In this document: positions 1 through 5,764 of the stretch, one piece after another
How the letters are laid out: every line of letters starts with the position of its first letter
How positions within the stretch are numbered: position 1 is the first letter of the stretch
Assembly (NCBI GenBank): GCA_002726845.1
Contig: PBSP01000055.1
Coordinates: forward strand, 1 to 9,944
Source: Methanobacteriota archaeon
Lineage (GTDB): Archaea; Thermoplasmatota; Poseidoniia; Poseidoniales; Poseidoniaceae
Length of the DNA stretch: 9,944 nt
Direction of reading: 5' to 3'
Program-made: the position numbers and the translations under genes
The notes under the pieces: generated by a model
Told to the model about the DNA's origin: nothing
The model's input: the letters and a program-made list of their open reading frames with translations, nothing else
Databases searched by the model: none

Positions 1-58
1 GGAGGGTTAAGTCGTAACAAGGTATCTGTAGGGGAACCTGCAGATGGATCACCTCCTA
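1..58 (+). rRNA. 16S ribosomal RNA, 3' end only (archaeal type)
   Basis: This is the last part of a small-subunit rRNA gene; the rest lies left of the window. The universal GTCGTAACAAGGTA block is at 11-24. Helix 45 follows at about 24-46, with its GGGGAACC loop region at 31-38; the adjacent A35-A36 would be the KsgA/Dim1 dimethyl-adenosine pair. The gene closes with GGATCACCTCCT at 46-57, which carries the anti-Shine-Dalgarno sequence. The helix-45 stem reads ATCTGTA/TGCAGAT, whereas many archaea have a GCC/GGC-rich version; both sides change together, so pairing is kept. The exact mature 3' end (57 or 58) cannot be fixed from the sequence. No tRNA or 23S gene follows. Confidence 0.96.
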
Positions 59-66
59 AGAAAAGC

Positions 67-107
67 GAGGCTGGGACTCTTTGAGTCCCAGTCTCCACCT
101 TTTTTTT
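67..107 (+). terminator. Hairpin plus T-run terminator after the 16S gene
   Basis: A perfect 9-bp inverted repeat (71-79 with 83-91, loop TTT) extends through a G-U pair and three more pairs to a 13-bp stem (67-79/83-95). Eight consecutive T residues follow at 100-107. It starts about 9 nt after the 16S 3' end, so it very likely ends the rRNA transcript, although the hairpin could also serve in 3' processing. The ROK kinase gene ends at 129 on the opposite strand, and on that strand the same hairpin is followed by a shorter TTTT run (complement of 61-64), so it may act in both directions. Confidence 0.8.
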
Positions 108-128
108 ATCAACGAAGCAGTTTACTTT

Positions 129-863
129 TTACACCAATACGAGTTTTGCAGCACCAACAGAACCCGTAAATTCACCGTGTTCTGAAACAAGGACGGGGAT
201 TGCCACGTTGTCCTGAACGGTACTCAACCAAGCATGTGCATCTTCTGTTATTCCACCGCTGAGTAAAAACAAATCAGGGTTGTATTTGCTGGAAAGAAAA
301 TTAAGGATTGTGCAAAGCCGTAGTGCCCACTCATCTATCGCAAGCTTCTGATCGTTCATTGTTCGAACCGATGCCCACTGTTCCAAAGTACATCCAAGTT
401 CTGGATGTACGGTGCGTCCATATTCGGTTCCAGCGAGTAGTTCTCCTTGCTTGAGCCAAGCCGAACCAATGCCAGTTCCGAGTGTCAAGCAGAGGATGTC
501 TTTGCCTTCCCAACCTTCCACCTGCTGAGCCATTGCCAATGCGGCTGCGTCAGCATCATTGATGATTCCAACCTTCCGTCGAGTAAAATCTTCAATTAAA
601 TTGTAGCCGTTCCATGCCTTTCCAAGGTTGGGGGCATCAACAATCGTGTTCTTCGCTATTTTTCCAGGAAAACCAATACCGATACTCCCATCGAAAGACC
701 ATTTTCGACATTGTTCGTGAATCATTTGGACAATTGCGGGTGGTTCTTTTCCATTTGAATATTCAACACGCTCATTGGAAACAATTTCACCCGAATCCAA
801 CAAACAGAACTTGATTGACGAACCACCAATATCAACACCTAGAACAGATTGTTCAAGGTTCAA
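129..863 (-). CDS. ROK-family sugar kinase, polyphosphate-glucokinase-like
   Basis: Probably phosphorylates glucose (or a related hexose) to the 6-phosphate in the cytoplasm, using polyphosphate and/or ATP. Numbered from the TTG at 863 (244 aa), the actin-fold phosphate-1 loop LGVDIGGSSIK is at residues 8-18, FPG at 65-67, NDADAAALA with the presumed catalytic Asp103 at about 102-110, LTLGTGIGSA at 126-135, the TEYG segment at 146-149, SGGI at 202-205 and a closing GSVGAAK. The length (~250 aa), the absence of the ROK zinc motif CxCGxxGC and the LTLGTGIGSA/TExG segment favour the polyphosphate glucokinase branch; the usual TExGH His is Arg here. No ATG exists near the N terminus. A TTG at 878 overlaps the upstream stop and lacks a ribosome-binding site; the TTG at 863 has GGAG 9 nt upstream and is preferred. 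It follows the NAD kinase by 4 nt. The phosphoryl donor and sugar are inferred. Confidence 0.85.
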   Translation of the reverse strand: MNLEQSVLGVDIGGSSIKFCLLDSGEIVSNERVEYSNGKEPPAIVQMIHEQCRKWSFDGSIGIGFPGKIAKNTIVDAPNLGKAWNGYNLIEDFTRRKVGIINDADAAALAMAQQVEGWEGKDILCLTLGTGIGSAWLKQGELLAGTEYGRTVHPELGCTLEQWASVRTMNDQKLAIDEWALRLCTILNFLSSKYNPDLFLLSGGITEDAHAWLSTVQDNVAIPVLVSEHGEFTGSVGAAKLVLV

Positions 864-867
864 TACA

Positions 868-1755
868 TCACTCTCCAATTGATTTCAGCAGCCGTTCTTT
901 CATCGATTGACGGAATGTAAGCAGCCGAAGTTTTGGTGCGTTCAAATCCACAGAAATGGATGCACCGCGATTGAAATGCACTTCGTCCCACCCATCGGGT
1001 ACAACATATCCACGGTGCATATCGCTGAGAATCTGCGTTGGTTCGTCGGTCCAATCGACCCAAGACCACCGTTCATCAATACGTTGTTTGTGGTTCAAAT
1101 CTCGTGCAAGGACAAAGTAATGCGACTCTTCTTCACCCGATCTGACTTGGTTGCGAATTTCATTGACCGTTTTGAAATCAAGGCTTTGTGAAAACCATGC
1201 ACCTTGGCCAAGCCATGTTGAAAAAATCAAACCACTGCTTTGCTGGATTGTGTTTTTATCACCTCGCCGCATGTGATATTTGCTCGGAGCATATTGATGT
1301 GTGTTGGCGATTAACAATTCGTTCATAGCTGGATCGGTTGTGTATCGATTTCCAGAAGTAGAATCGATAATCGCTCGCAATCGGGGAAGATTGTTCACAA
1401 TTGCTGTTCCGTCTAACGCAGCGGAGAAGTCTTCAGCAAAGGTCTCGAGTGTTGAATCCATGTAAAATCCTACACTTCCATTTTGATGATTGCTCACAGG
1501 GTGGGAATTCACACCCATTACAGGGGTGTTCTCATCAATGTTGTGTGAGATGGAGGTTAACGTTCCATCACCACCGAGCACTACAACCAAATCACGACCA
1601 ATGAAGTCTGCCCGTCGTACGCGTTCTCGCGCTCTTAATTCGGTTCGCAGATTCCGACTTGTTGCAATGTTCTGAAGGATGATCTTGAGTTGAGCAAGAC
1701 TTTCATCGTGGATGGATTCAAAGTTTTTCTTGTAAACAACAAGAACGTTGGTCAT
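868..1755 (-). CDS. nadK: NAD kinase (NADK2-like variant)
   Basis: Phosphorylates NAD+ to NADP+ in the cytoplasm, the only route to NADP. The 295-aa protein has the diagnostic GGDGT at residues 61-65 in the context DLVVVLGGDGTLTSIS, then PVMGVNSHP at about 78-86, the NAD-binding MNE (equivalent of the usual NE/D motif) at 144-146, and QSSGLIFSTWLGQGAW at about 172-187 in place of the common DGxxxSTPTGSTAY. The GVNSHP, the PSKYH segment (158-161) and QSSGL recall the mitochondrial NADK2 type as I remember it, more than the typical bacterial or archaeal enzyme; this assignment is tentative. ATG at 1755 has a strong GGAGG site 7 nt upstream. It is the first gene of a two-gene minus-strand unit with the ROK kinase, which begins 4 nt after its TGA. 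Confidence 0.9.
   Translation of the reverse strand: MTNVLVVYKKNFESIHDESLAQLKIILQNIATSRNLRTELRARERVRRADFIGRDLVVVLGGDGTLTSISHNIDENTPVMGVNSHPVSNHQNGSVGFYMDSTLETFAEDFSAALDGTAIVNNLPRLRAIIDSTSGNRYTTDPAMNELLIANTHQYAPSKYHMRRGDKNTIQQSSGLIFSTWLGQGAWFSQSLDFKTVNEIRNQVRSGEEESHYFVLARDLNHKQRIDERWSWVDWTDEPTQILSDMHRGYVVPDGWDEVHFNRGASISVDLNAPKLRLLTFRQSMKERLLKSIGE
873..876 (-). promoter_or_regulatory. Shine-Dalgarno site for the ROK kinase (decides start)
   Basis: GGAG on the minus strand, 9 nt before the TTG at 863 and inside the last codons of the NAD kinase gene. It fits the anti-SD at 51-57 and favours the 863 start over the TTG at 878. This arrangement suggests translational coupling with the NAD kinase. 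Confidence 0.5.
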
Positions 1756-1760
1756 ATAGA

Positions 1761-1767
1761 CTCCTCC
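1761..1767 (-). promoter_or_regulatory. Strong Shine-Dalgarno site of the NAD kinase gene
   Basis: GGAGGAG on the minus strand. The GGAGG core lies 7 nt before the ATG at 1755 and is complementary to the CCTCC of the 16S 3' end seen at 53-57 region of this same window. It implies a leadered transcript. Confidence 0.75.
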
Positions 1768-1809
1768 GTTTCACCCCAGGTGGTCAACCTTCTTGAAGAA
1801 GACCGATGA

Positions 1810-1820
1810 TTCATAAATCT
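1810..1820. promoter_or_regulatory. AT-rich TATA-like element in a divergent promoter
   Basis: TTCATAAATC lies between the divergent NAD kinase and membrane-protein genes. On the plus strand its centre is about 25 nt before the ATG at 1839, the spacing expected for a leaderless archaeal transcript. Read on the minus strand (GATTTATGAA) it would place a start near 1790 and give the NAD kinase a ~35-nt leader containing its ribosome-binding site. It may therefore serve both directions. The match to the archaeal TATA consensus is only partial. Confidence 0.35.
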
Positions 1821-1838
1821 CCGTTGCTAGGGTGCAAT

Positions 1839-2414
1839 ATGGATGAAAAACAAGACCTGTGGGGAGAGATTGAGTCTGCTCAAACAGAATTCCCCTCAGT
1901 GATGATATCAGGACAGCCCGACCCAACTGCTGCTCCACCACAAATGTACGGAGGACAGCAAATGATATTGCTGCAACAACCGTCCTCAGCCCCGAAAGTT
2001 ATTGGAATCTTTGTGATTATTTATGGCGCTCTGAGTGCGTTTGGTGGGCTGTTTGGGGCATTGGGGATAGGATTACTCGACGATTCAGTAATTATCAGTC
2101 GAGGAATGATGATCTTTTTCTCAGCAATATCAGTCCTTCTCGGAATTGGTTTTATCATCACTGGAACCCAAATCAATCAAAGGAAAAAGATTGGTGTTCA
2201 ATTATCCTGGATCTTGATTTGTATTTCGTTGACATTGGGATTGGCTCAGACTGCCTTAACGCCTGCAGTTGAAATGGACGGTGTGAGCCCATCGCTCTTT
2301 TATGGAATCCAAATCGGTGGGCAAGTAGTCTGTAACGCAATTTGCGGTTTGCTTGTCGCAATACCGTTGATGGTCCACAATTCGATGATGGACGATTCCT
2401 CTCTCTGGGGTTGA
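1839..2414 (+). CDS. Four-helix membrane protein of unknown function
   Basis: I do not recognise a named family. The 191-aa protein (from ATG 1839) has a soluble acidic N terminus (MDEKQDLWGEIESAQ), a Pro/Gln/Met-rich stretch at about 26-51, and then four predicted membrane helices at about 53-80, 89-109, 117-139 and 156-178. The basic loop QINQRKKIG (111-119) between helices 2 and 3 marks the cytoplasmic side, and the tail is short and acidic. An in-frame ATG at 1806 would add 11 residues, but the TATA-like box at 1810-1820 would then lie inside the gene; 1839 also has a weak AGGGTG 4 nt upstream, so it is preferred. The yjbQ-like gene starts 4 nt after the stop, suggesting one transcript. 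The low-complexity N terminus followed by a small helical bundle suggests a membrane-anchored adaptor, but no function can be assigned. Confidence 0.78.
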   Translation: MDEKQDLWGEIESAQTEFPSVMISGQPDPTAAPPQMYGGQQMILLQQPSSAPKVIGIFVIIYGALSAFGGLFGALGIGLLDDSVIISRGMMIFFSAISVLLGIGFIITGTQINQRKKIGVQLSWILICISLTLGLAQTALTPAVEMDGVSPSLFYGIQIGGQVVCNAICGLLVAIPLMVHNSMMDDSSLWG

Positions 2415-2418
2415 ATCT

Positions 2419-2886
2419 TTGGGCATAAAGAAAACAGGAACCTATGCTACGTTCACGGAAGAGTTGACCATCAACACCCCCAAACGATACCAGATTGTTT
2501 GTATCACTGAAGATGTTGAGCGAATCGTCCAAGAAAGCGGTATCGAGGATGGCTTGGTTCTTGTCAATCCTATGCACATAACTGCATCGTGTTATGTTAA
2601 TGACCTTGAATACGGACTTCATCATGATCTTATGGAATGGCTGGAAAAGCTCGCTCCTTTTCATGGTGTTAATGGGCATGATGGCGAAGAGTACAGTCAT
2701 CATCGCACAGGTGAAGACAACGGAGATGCACATTTGAAACGCCAACTGCTTGGCCAACAAGTTACGATGCCAGTACAAAATGGGGGATTGCACCTGGGAA
2801 CTTGGGAGCAAATTCACTACGCTGAATTTGATGGACAACGCCCCAAGCGGATTTTGGTCAAGGTGGTTGGAATTCTCGCGGATTAA
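2419..2886 (+). CDS. YjbQ/UPF0047 family protein
   Basis: A 155-aa member of the YjbQ (UPF0047, TIGR00149) family, small cytoplasmic proteins that form homotrimers. The E. coli member has weak thiamine-phosphate-synthase activity when overproduced, but the physiological role is unsettled. Visible signatures are ITEDV at about 29-33, DGLVLVNPMHITASCYVND at 44-62, the histidine/acid-rich core SHHRTGEDNGDAHLKRQLLG at 93-112 with His94, His95 and His105 as candidate metal ligands, and the family signature PVQNGGLHLGTWEQIHYAEFD at 118-138, ending with RILVKVVG. It is slightly longer than the usual ~135-140 aa because of the VNGHDGEEY insertion region. The start is a TTG at 2419 preceded by a weak GGGGT; no ATG or GTG lies before the conserved first strand. 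It is probably co-transcribed with the upstream membrane protein (4-nt gap). Confidence 0.92.
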   Translation: MGIKKTGTYATFTEELTINTPKRYQIVCITEDVERIVQESGIEDGLVLVNPMHITASCYVNDLEYGLHHDLMEWLEKLAPFHGVNGHDGEEYSHHRTGEDNGDAHLKRQLLGQQVTMPVQNGGLHLGTWEQIHYAEFDGQRPKRILVKVVGILAD

Positions 2887-2892
2887 GCAGTT

Positions 2893-2903
2893 ACAAACAT
2901 AAA
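2893..2903 (+). promoter_or_regulatory. Possible TATA-like element before the GIDE-like gene
   Basis: ACAAACATAAA is centred about 28 nt before the ATG at 2926, inside the 39-nt gap after the YjbQ gene. The spacing suits a leaderless transcript. The only ribosome-binding candidate, AAGGA at 2918-2922, is just 3 nt from the ATG. The TATA match is weak. Confidence 0.3.
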
Positions 2904-2925
2904 CCCGTACAGTCAGCAAGGAACC

Positions 2926-4245
2926 ATGAATCTTGAAGACATCAATCTCGAGAGAGGTTTTTTCCAATTCACGCTTCCGTACCGATGGGAATATTGGCTT
3001 GGATGGGCAGCTGGATTGATTTTGATTTTAGTTGGAGTGTTTGTTAATCCAATAGCTGGCCTATTCGGCTTGCTCGTCGTTGCTCTTTGTTCTCCCGGTT
3101 CACTTGAAGCAGACCTGCACAAGATCCGTCAATCGGCCCCCAAGCCAGAAGATCTCGAAAAAGAAGCATTGGAGAAAGGATACTCAATCGATTCATGGTG
3201 GATGGGTCGAACCTCGTACACACCAACAACCGATCCGAGCGATTGGATATTGGCCGCTCCAGGACCGACGACTTGGAACGAGAATCAATACATTCCACAC
3301 GGGGACGGTTCACCACTTCCAGAGCATCCATCCAACGTTGGTACTCCCAGTCCAGCAACAATCTCAACCTATGGAATCATGATGCTACTGTTTGTGATAT
3401 GTTCATGTTTGGCAACCTATCTCGCTGTTGAAGATGCAGTGGTGCAGTCGGATCTCCTGTTTCTTCCCTACGCCATTCTCGCAGTTGGTTTGATTTGGAT
3501 TGTTGCAGGATATTTCCAATACAAGATGCAGCGCCAAATGGCCGATACACCGACCAGTCTTGTGCGTTCAGTTGCTGTAGGGAATCCAGAACTTGTAGGT
3601 CAGGTTCGACCATCAAAATCCGGAGTTCTCCGAGTTGTCGTTGATGGTCACCCGAACCGAGTTATTCCCAATTGCATTCATTATCATTGGTCGTATCAAG
3701 TCAAAATTCGTGAAACGACACGTGATAGCGAAGGGAAAACACAAACCAGAGAGTACTGGAGAACCATACGAGAAGATGGGGGCGGAGTCCCATTTATCCT
3801 GAACGATGGTACCGGTGGCATTCTTGTTCACCCTACCTCGTTCAAACGAATTGATATGGGGCAATATCTCAAACGCTGGGAATCAAATCATGCTGATTCA
3901 CTCAAGAAGGAACTGGGAATGGAATTTGCGGCACGATTGTTTACAGGTGGAAATGTCGTGAAACACCGTTGGACTGTTCACGCATTACGTGTCGGGAATC
4001 CAGTTTATCTTCTGGGAACGACACGCAGCCGTTCCCAAGAAGAACTCACCAATGAGGGTCTGGATGGAACGCTCCAAAACACACTTCTTGAGGTCGTTGG
4101 TGAAGATGCGCCTGGGGTTAAAGCAACGCTTCAGAGAGGCACAGAATTGGCAAACATGGGTCGGATGCGTTCCTCGTTTGAAGTGATGATAATTCCTCTT
4201 TGTCTGACGGTTGGTGGACTTATTCTAACCCTAATGTACCTCTAA
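2926..4245 (+). CDS. Multi-pass membrane protein with probable GIDE/BAM-like domain
   Basis: A 439-aa integral membrane protein. Helices are predicted at about 24-56 (a hairpin broken by NP at 41-42), 146-168, 176-197 and 417-437. A linker at 57-145 is Pro/Trp-rich. The soluble domain at about 208-370 has the layout of the GIDE/BAM domain of mitochondrial E3 ligase MUL1/MULAN and its prokaryotic relatives (Pfam GIDE): SLVRSVAVGNPELVGQV at 211-227, a Cys/His/Trp segment CIHYHWSYQVKI at 250-261, VPFILNDGTGGILVHP at 288-303, and WTVHALRVGNPVYLLGTTR at 349-367. No RING finger follows, so it is not a ubiquitin ligase itself. The match is by pattern from memory and moderately sure; function is unknown. 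The ATG at 2926 has a TATA-like box upstream and may be leaderless. The thiolase follows after 45 nt. Confidence 0.75.
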   Translation: MNLEDINLERGFFQFTLPYRWEYWLGWAAGLILILVGVFVNPIAGLFGLLVVALCSPGSLEADLHKIRQSAPKPEDLEKEALEKGYSIDSWWMGRTSYTPTTDPSDWILAAPGPTTWNENQYIPHGDGSPLPEHPSNVGTPSPATISTYGIMMLLFVICSCLATYLAVEDAVVQSDLLFLPYAILAVGLIWIVAGYFQYKMQRQMADTPTSLVRSVAVGNPELVGQVRPSKSGVLRVVVDGHPNRVIPNCIHYHWSYQVKIRETTRDSEGKTQTREYWRTIREDGGGVPFILNDGTGGILVHPTSFKRIDMGQYLKRWESNHADSLKKELGMEFAARLFTGGNVVKHRWTVHALRVGNPVYLLGTTRSRSQEELTNEGLDGTLQNTLLEVVGEDAPGVKATLQRGTELANMGRMRSSFEVMIIPLCLTVGGLILTLMYL

Positions 4246-4282
4246 GTGAAGAAGCGCATTCTTCTTGACCCGAGTCGATTTC

Positions 4283-4289
4283 GGAGATG
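4283..4289 (+). promoter_or_regulatory. Shine-Dalgarno site for the thiolase (decides start)
   Basis: GGAGATG differs at one base from the GGAGGTG complement of the 16S 3' end and sits 1-4 nt before the ATG at 4291. It supports that start over the in-frame GTG at 4246. Confidence 0.6.
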
Positions 4290-4290
4290 T

Positions 4291-5511
4291 ATGGCAGAGG
4301 ATGTCGTATTGGTTGGAGGGGCTCGAACCCCATTTTGTGAATGGGTTGGTGGAAAGCGAGGCGATGGGAAACCTGGTGGACTTCTGAAAACAGTAAGCGC
4401 ACAAGAATTGGGATCGATTGCAATCAAAGGAGCATTGGAAAAAACCAACACGTCACCCGATAGCGTCGATCACGTCGTTATGGGATATGCGCTCCAAACA
4501 TGTTCACAATCGATTTATGGAGCACGTCATGCAGGGCTTCAAGCAGGTATTCCACAAGAAGTACCAATGCTTACACTCTCCCGGATTTGTGGTTCTGGAA
4601 TTCAATCCATCGTCACTGGAGCGCAAATGATTATGCTTGATGAAGCATCAACAGTTGTTGCAGGAGGAATGGAAAACCTTTCACAGGCACCACACGTTTT
4701 GCGTGGTGCACGCGATGGCTGGAAACTTGGACGTTCACCTCCAGTTGAAGATTATATGATGACGAATTTGCAGGACATGACCTGTGGGAAATTCATGGCT
4801 CAGACCAGCGATGAAATATGCGCAAGAAAAGGCGTGACTCGCGAGGAGACGGATGCCTTTGCTGCTCGATCACACCAGCGAACACTAGCATCCATTGAGA
4901 ACGGCGTTTTCGAGAATGAAATCGTTGATGTTGTGATCAAGTCTCGGCGTGGTGATAAAGTCATCACTGCAAAAGACGAAGATCACGTTGTGCGTGATAC
5001 CTCAGCAGATTCCCTCTCGAAACTTCCCACTGCATTTGGTCCAGATTCCTTGGTGACTGCAGGAAATGCATCCGGAATCGTTGACGGCGCTGCAGCTGTC
5101 GTCATAAAATCGGCGTCTCAAGCTGAGGCAGATGGTGACAGTCCACTCGCACGAATCCTTGGCTGGGGTATCGTTGGACTTGACCCAGCCATTATGGCGT
5201 ACGGTCCAGTCCCTGCATCTCGAAAGGCATTGGAAAAAACAGGCCTGTCCATAGAAGATATCGACCGGTGGGAGATTAACGAAGCCTTCGCAGGACAAGC
5301 GGTTGCATGTGTCAAGGAATTGGGTCTTGATGAACAAAAGGTCAATGTTAACGGCGGTGCCGTCGGTCTTGGCCACCCACTTGCAGCAACAGGTACTCGA
5401 TTGACACTCACACTTGCACACGAATTGAAGCGTTCTGGAGGAACATACGGAATTGCAACGGCATGCATTGGCGGTGGCCAAGGCATCGCCATTGTCATCG
5501 AGGCGCTTTGA
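4291..5511 (+). CDS. Thiolase (acetyl-CoA C-acyltransferase), bacterial type
   Basis: Condenses or cleaves acyl-CoA: either thiolytic release of acetyl-CoA in fatty-acid beta-oxidation, or acetoacetyl-CoA formation. The 406-aa protein has all the catalytic elements: N-terminal VVLVGGARTPF, nucleophile Cys100 in RICGSG, VTAGNASGIVDGAAA at 255-269, NEAFAGQ at 330-336, His362 in GLGHPLAATG, and the acid/base Cys392 in ACIGGGQG. The sequence is of the bacterial degradative/biosynthetic type and not the archaeal thiolase that pairs with a DUF35 protein and HMG-CoA synthase; no such partners are nearby. An in-frame GTG at 4246 would add 15 basic residues (KKRILLDPSRFRRC), but the ATG at 4291 has a good ribosome-binding site and gives the canonical thiolase N terminus. 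The chain-length preference cannot be read from the sequence. Confidence 0.94.
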   Translation: MAEDVVLVGGARTPFCEWVGGKRGDGKPGGLLKTVSAQELGSIAIKGALEKTNTSPDSVDHVVMGYALQTCSQSIYGARHAGLQAGIPQEVPMLTLSRICGSGIQSIVTGAQMIMLDEASTVVAGGMENLSQAPHVLRGARDGWKLGRSPPVEDYMMTNLQDMTCGKFMAQTSDEICARKGVTREETDAFAARSHQRTLASIENGVFENEIVDVVIKSRRGDKVITAKDEDHVVRDTSADSLSKLPTAFGPDSLVTAGNASGIVDGAAAVVIKSASQAEADGDSPLARILGWGIVGLDPAIMAYGPVPASRKALEKTGLSIEDIDRWEINEAFAGQAVACVKELGLDEQKVNVNGGAVGLGHPLAATGTRLTLTLAHELKRSGGTYGIATACIGGGQGIAIVIEAL

Positions 5512-5516
5512 TCAAC

Positions 5517-5747
5517 ATGGCTCTGCTTAATATTTGGTCGCTTGGTCATTTTGTCCAATGGTCGATCATTGGACGTTTTTTCCTGAAAAATTGGTACGTC
5601 TTTCTTTTCCTTTCAATTGGTTGGGAACTTCTTGAATTGGTTTTACCCTATGAATTTGCAAAGGAAACCTGGGACAACAAGATCTCCGATGTTGTGGTTA
5701 ACATCGTTGCGTTTTGGATTGGGAACAGAACCCGTATCGAATCATAA
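5517..5747 (+). CDS. Small membrane protein resembling phosphatidylserine synthase core
   Basis: A 76-aa, Trp-rich protein with two or three hydrophobic segments (about 4-20, 25-44, 57-70). Its motif order SLGHF, WELLELVLP, FAKETWDNKISD, N closely follows the catalytic segment of mammalian base-exchange phosphatidylserine synthases, which in PTDSS1 reads, as I remember it, HFWGW then WELTEL, LLPNFAECWWDQ, D and N. His11, Glu37, Glu40, Glu50, Asp53, Asp58 and Asn62 line up with residues reported essential in PSS1 (His172, Glu197, Glu200, Glu212, Asp216, Asp221, Asn226), allowing one-residue shifts. The ATG at 5517 is 5 nt after the thiolase stop; a start at 5463 would fall inside the thiolase and add a non-membrane Arg/His stretch, so it is rejected. 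The ribosome-binding site is weak (GAGG 12 nt upstream). If the homology holds it is a stand-alone core lacking most of the ~470-residue enzyme. Activity is inference; a non-catalytic membrane role is possible. Confidence 0.72.
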   Translation: MALLNIWSLGHFVQWSIIGRFFLKNWYVFLFLSIGWELLELVLPYEFAKETWDNKISDVVVNIVAFWIGNRTRIES

Positions 5748-5764
5748 CGCAGAAGGAAACGGAA

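Noticed and set aside
58..128. tRNA, 23S or 5S rRNA after the 16S gene
   Set aside because: Only 71 nt separate the 16S end from the convergent gene, and they are occupied by the hairpin and T-run; no cloverleaf fits.
2173..2967. 264-codon open frame on the minus strand
   Set aside because: It lies antisense to the well-supported YjbQ-family gene and the end of the four-helix membrane protein, has no recognisable motif or ribosome-binding site, and looks like a by-product of the coding bias on the other strand.
2926..4245. GIDE-like protein as part of an archaeal ubiquitin-like system
   Set aside because: There is no RING finger, E1, E2 or ubiquitin-like gene in the window, so a ligase role is not supported.
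4246..4290. GTG start adding 15 residues to the thiolase
   Set aside because: The added residues are unlike thiolase N termini and no ribosome-binding site precedes the GTG, while the ATG at 4291 has GGAGATG.
5463..5516. Earlier ATG for the small PSS-like protein
   Set aside because: It overlaps the thiolase end by about 49 nt and encodes an Arg/His/Trp-rich stretch that is merely the thiolase GGGQG region read in another frame.
5002..5558. Two minus-strand frames (159 and 146 codons) opposite the thiolase
   Set aside because: Cys/Ser/Pro-rich translations with no domain, wholly antisense to catalytic thiolase motifs.
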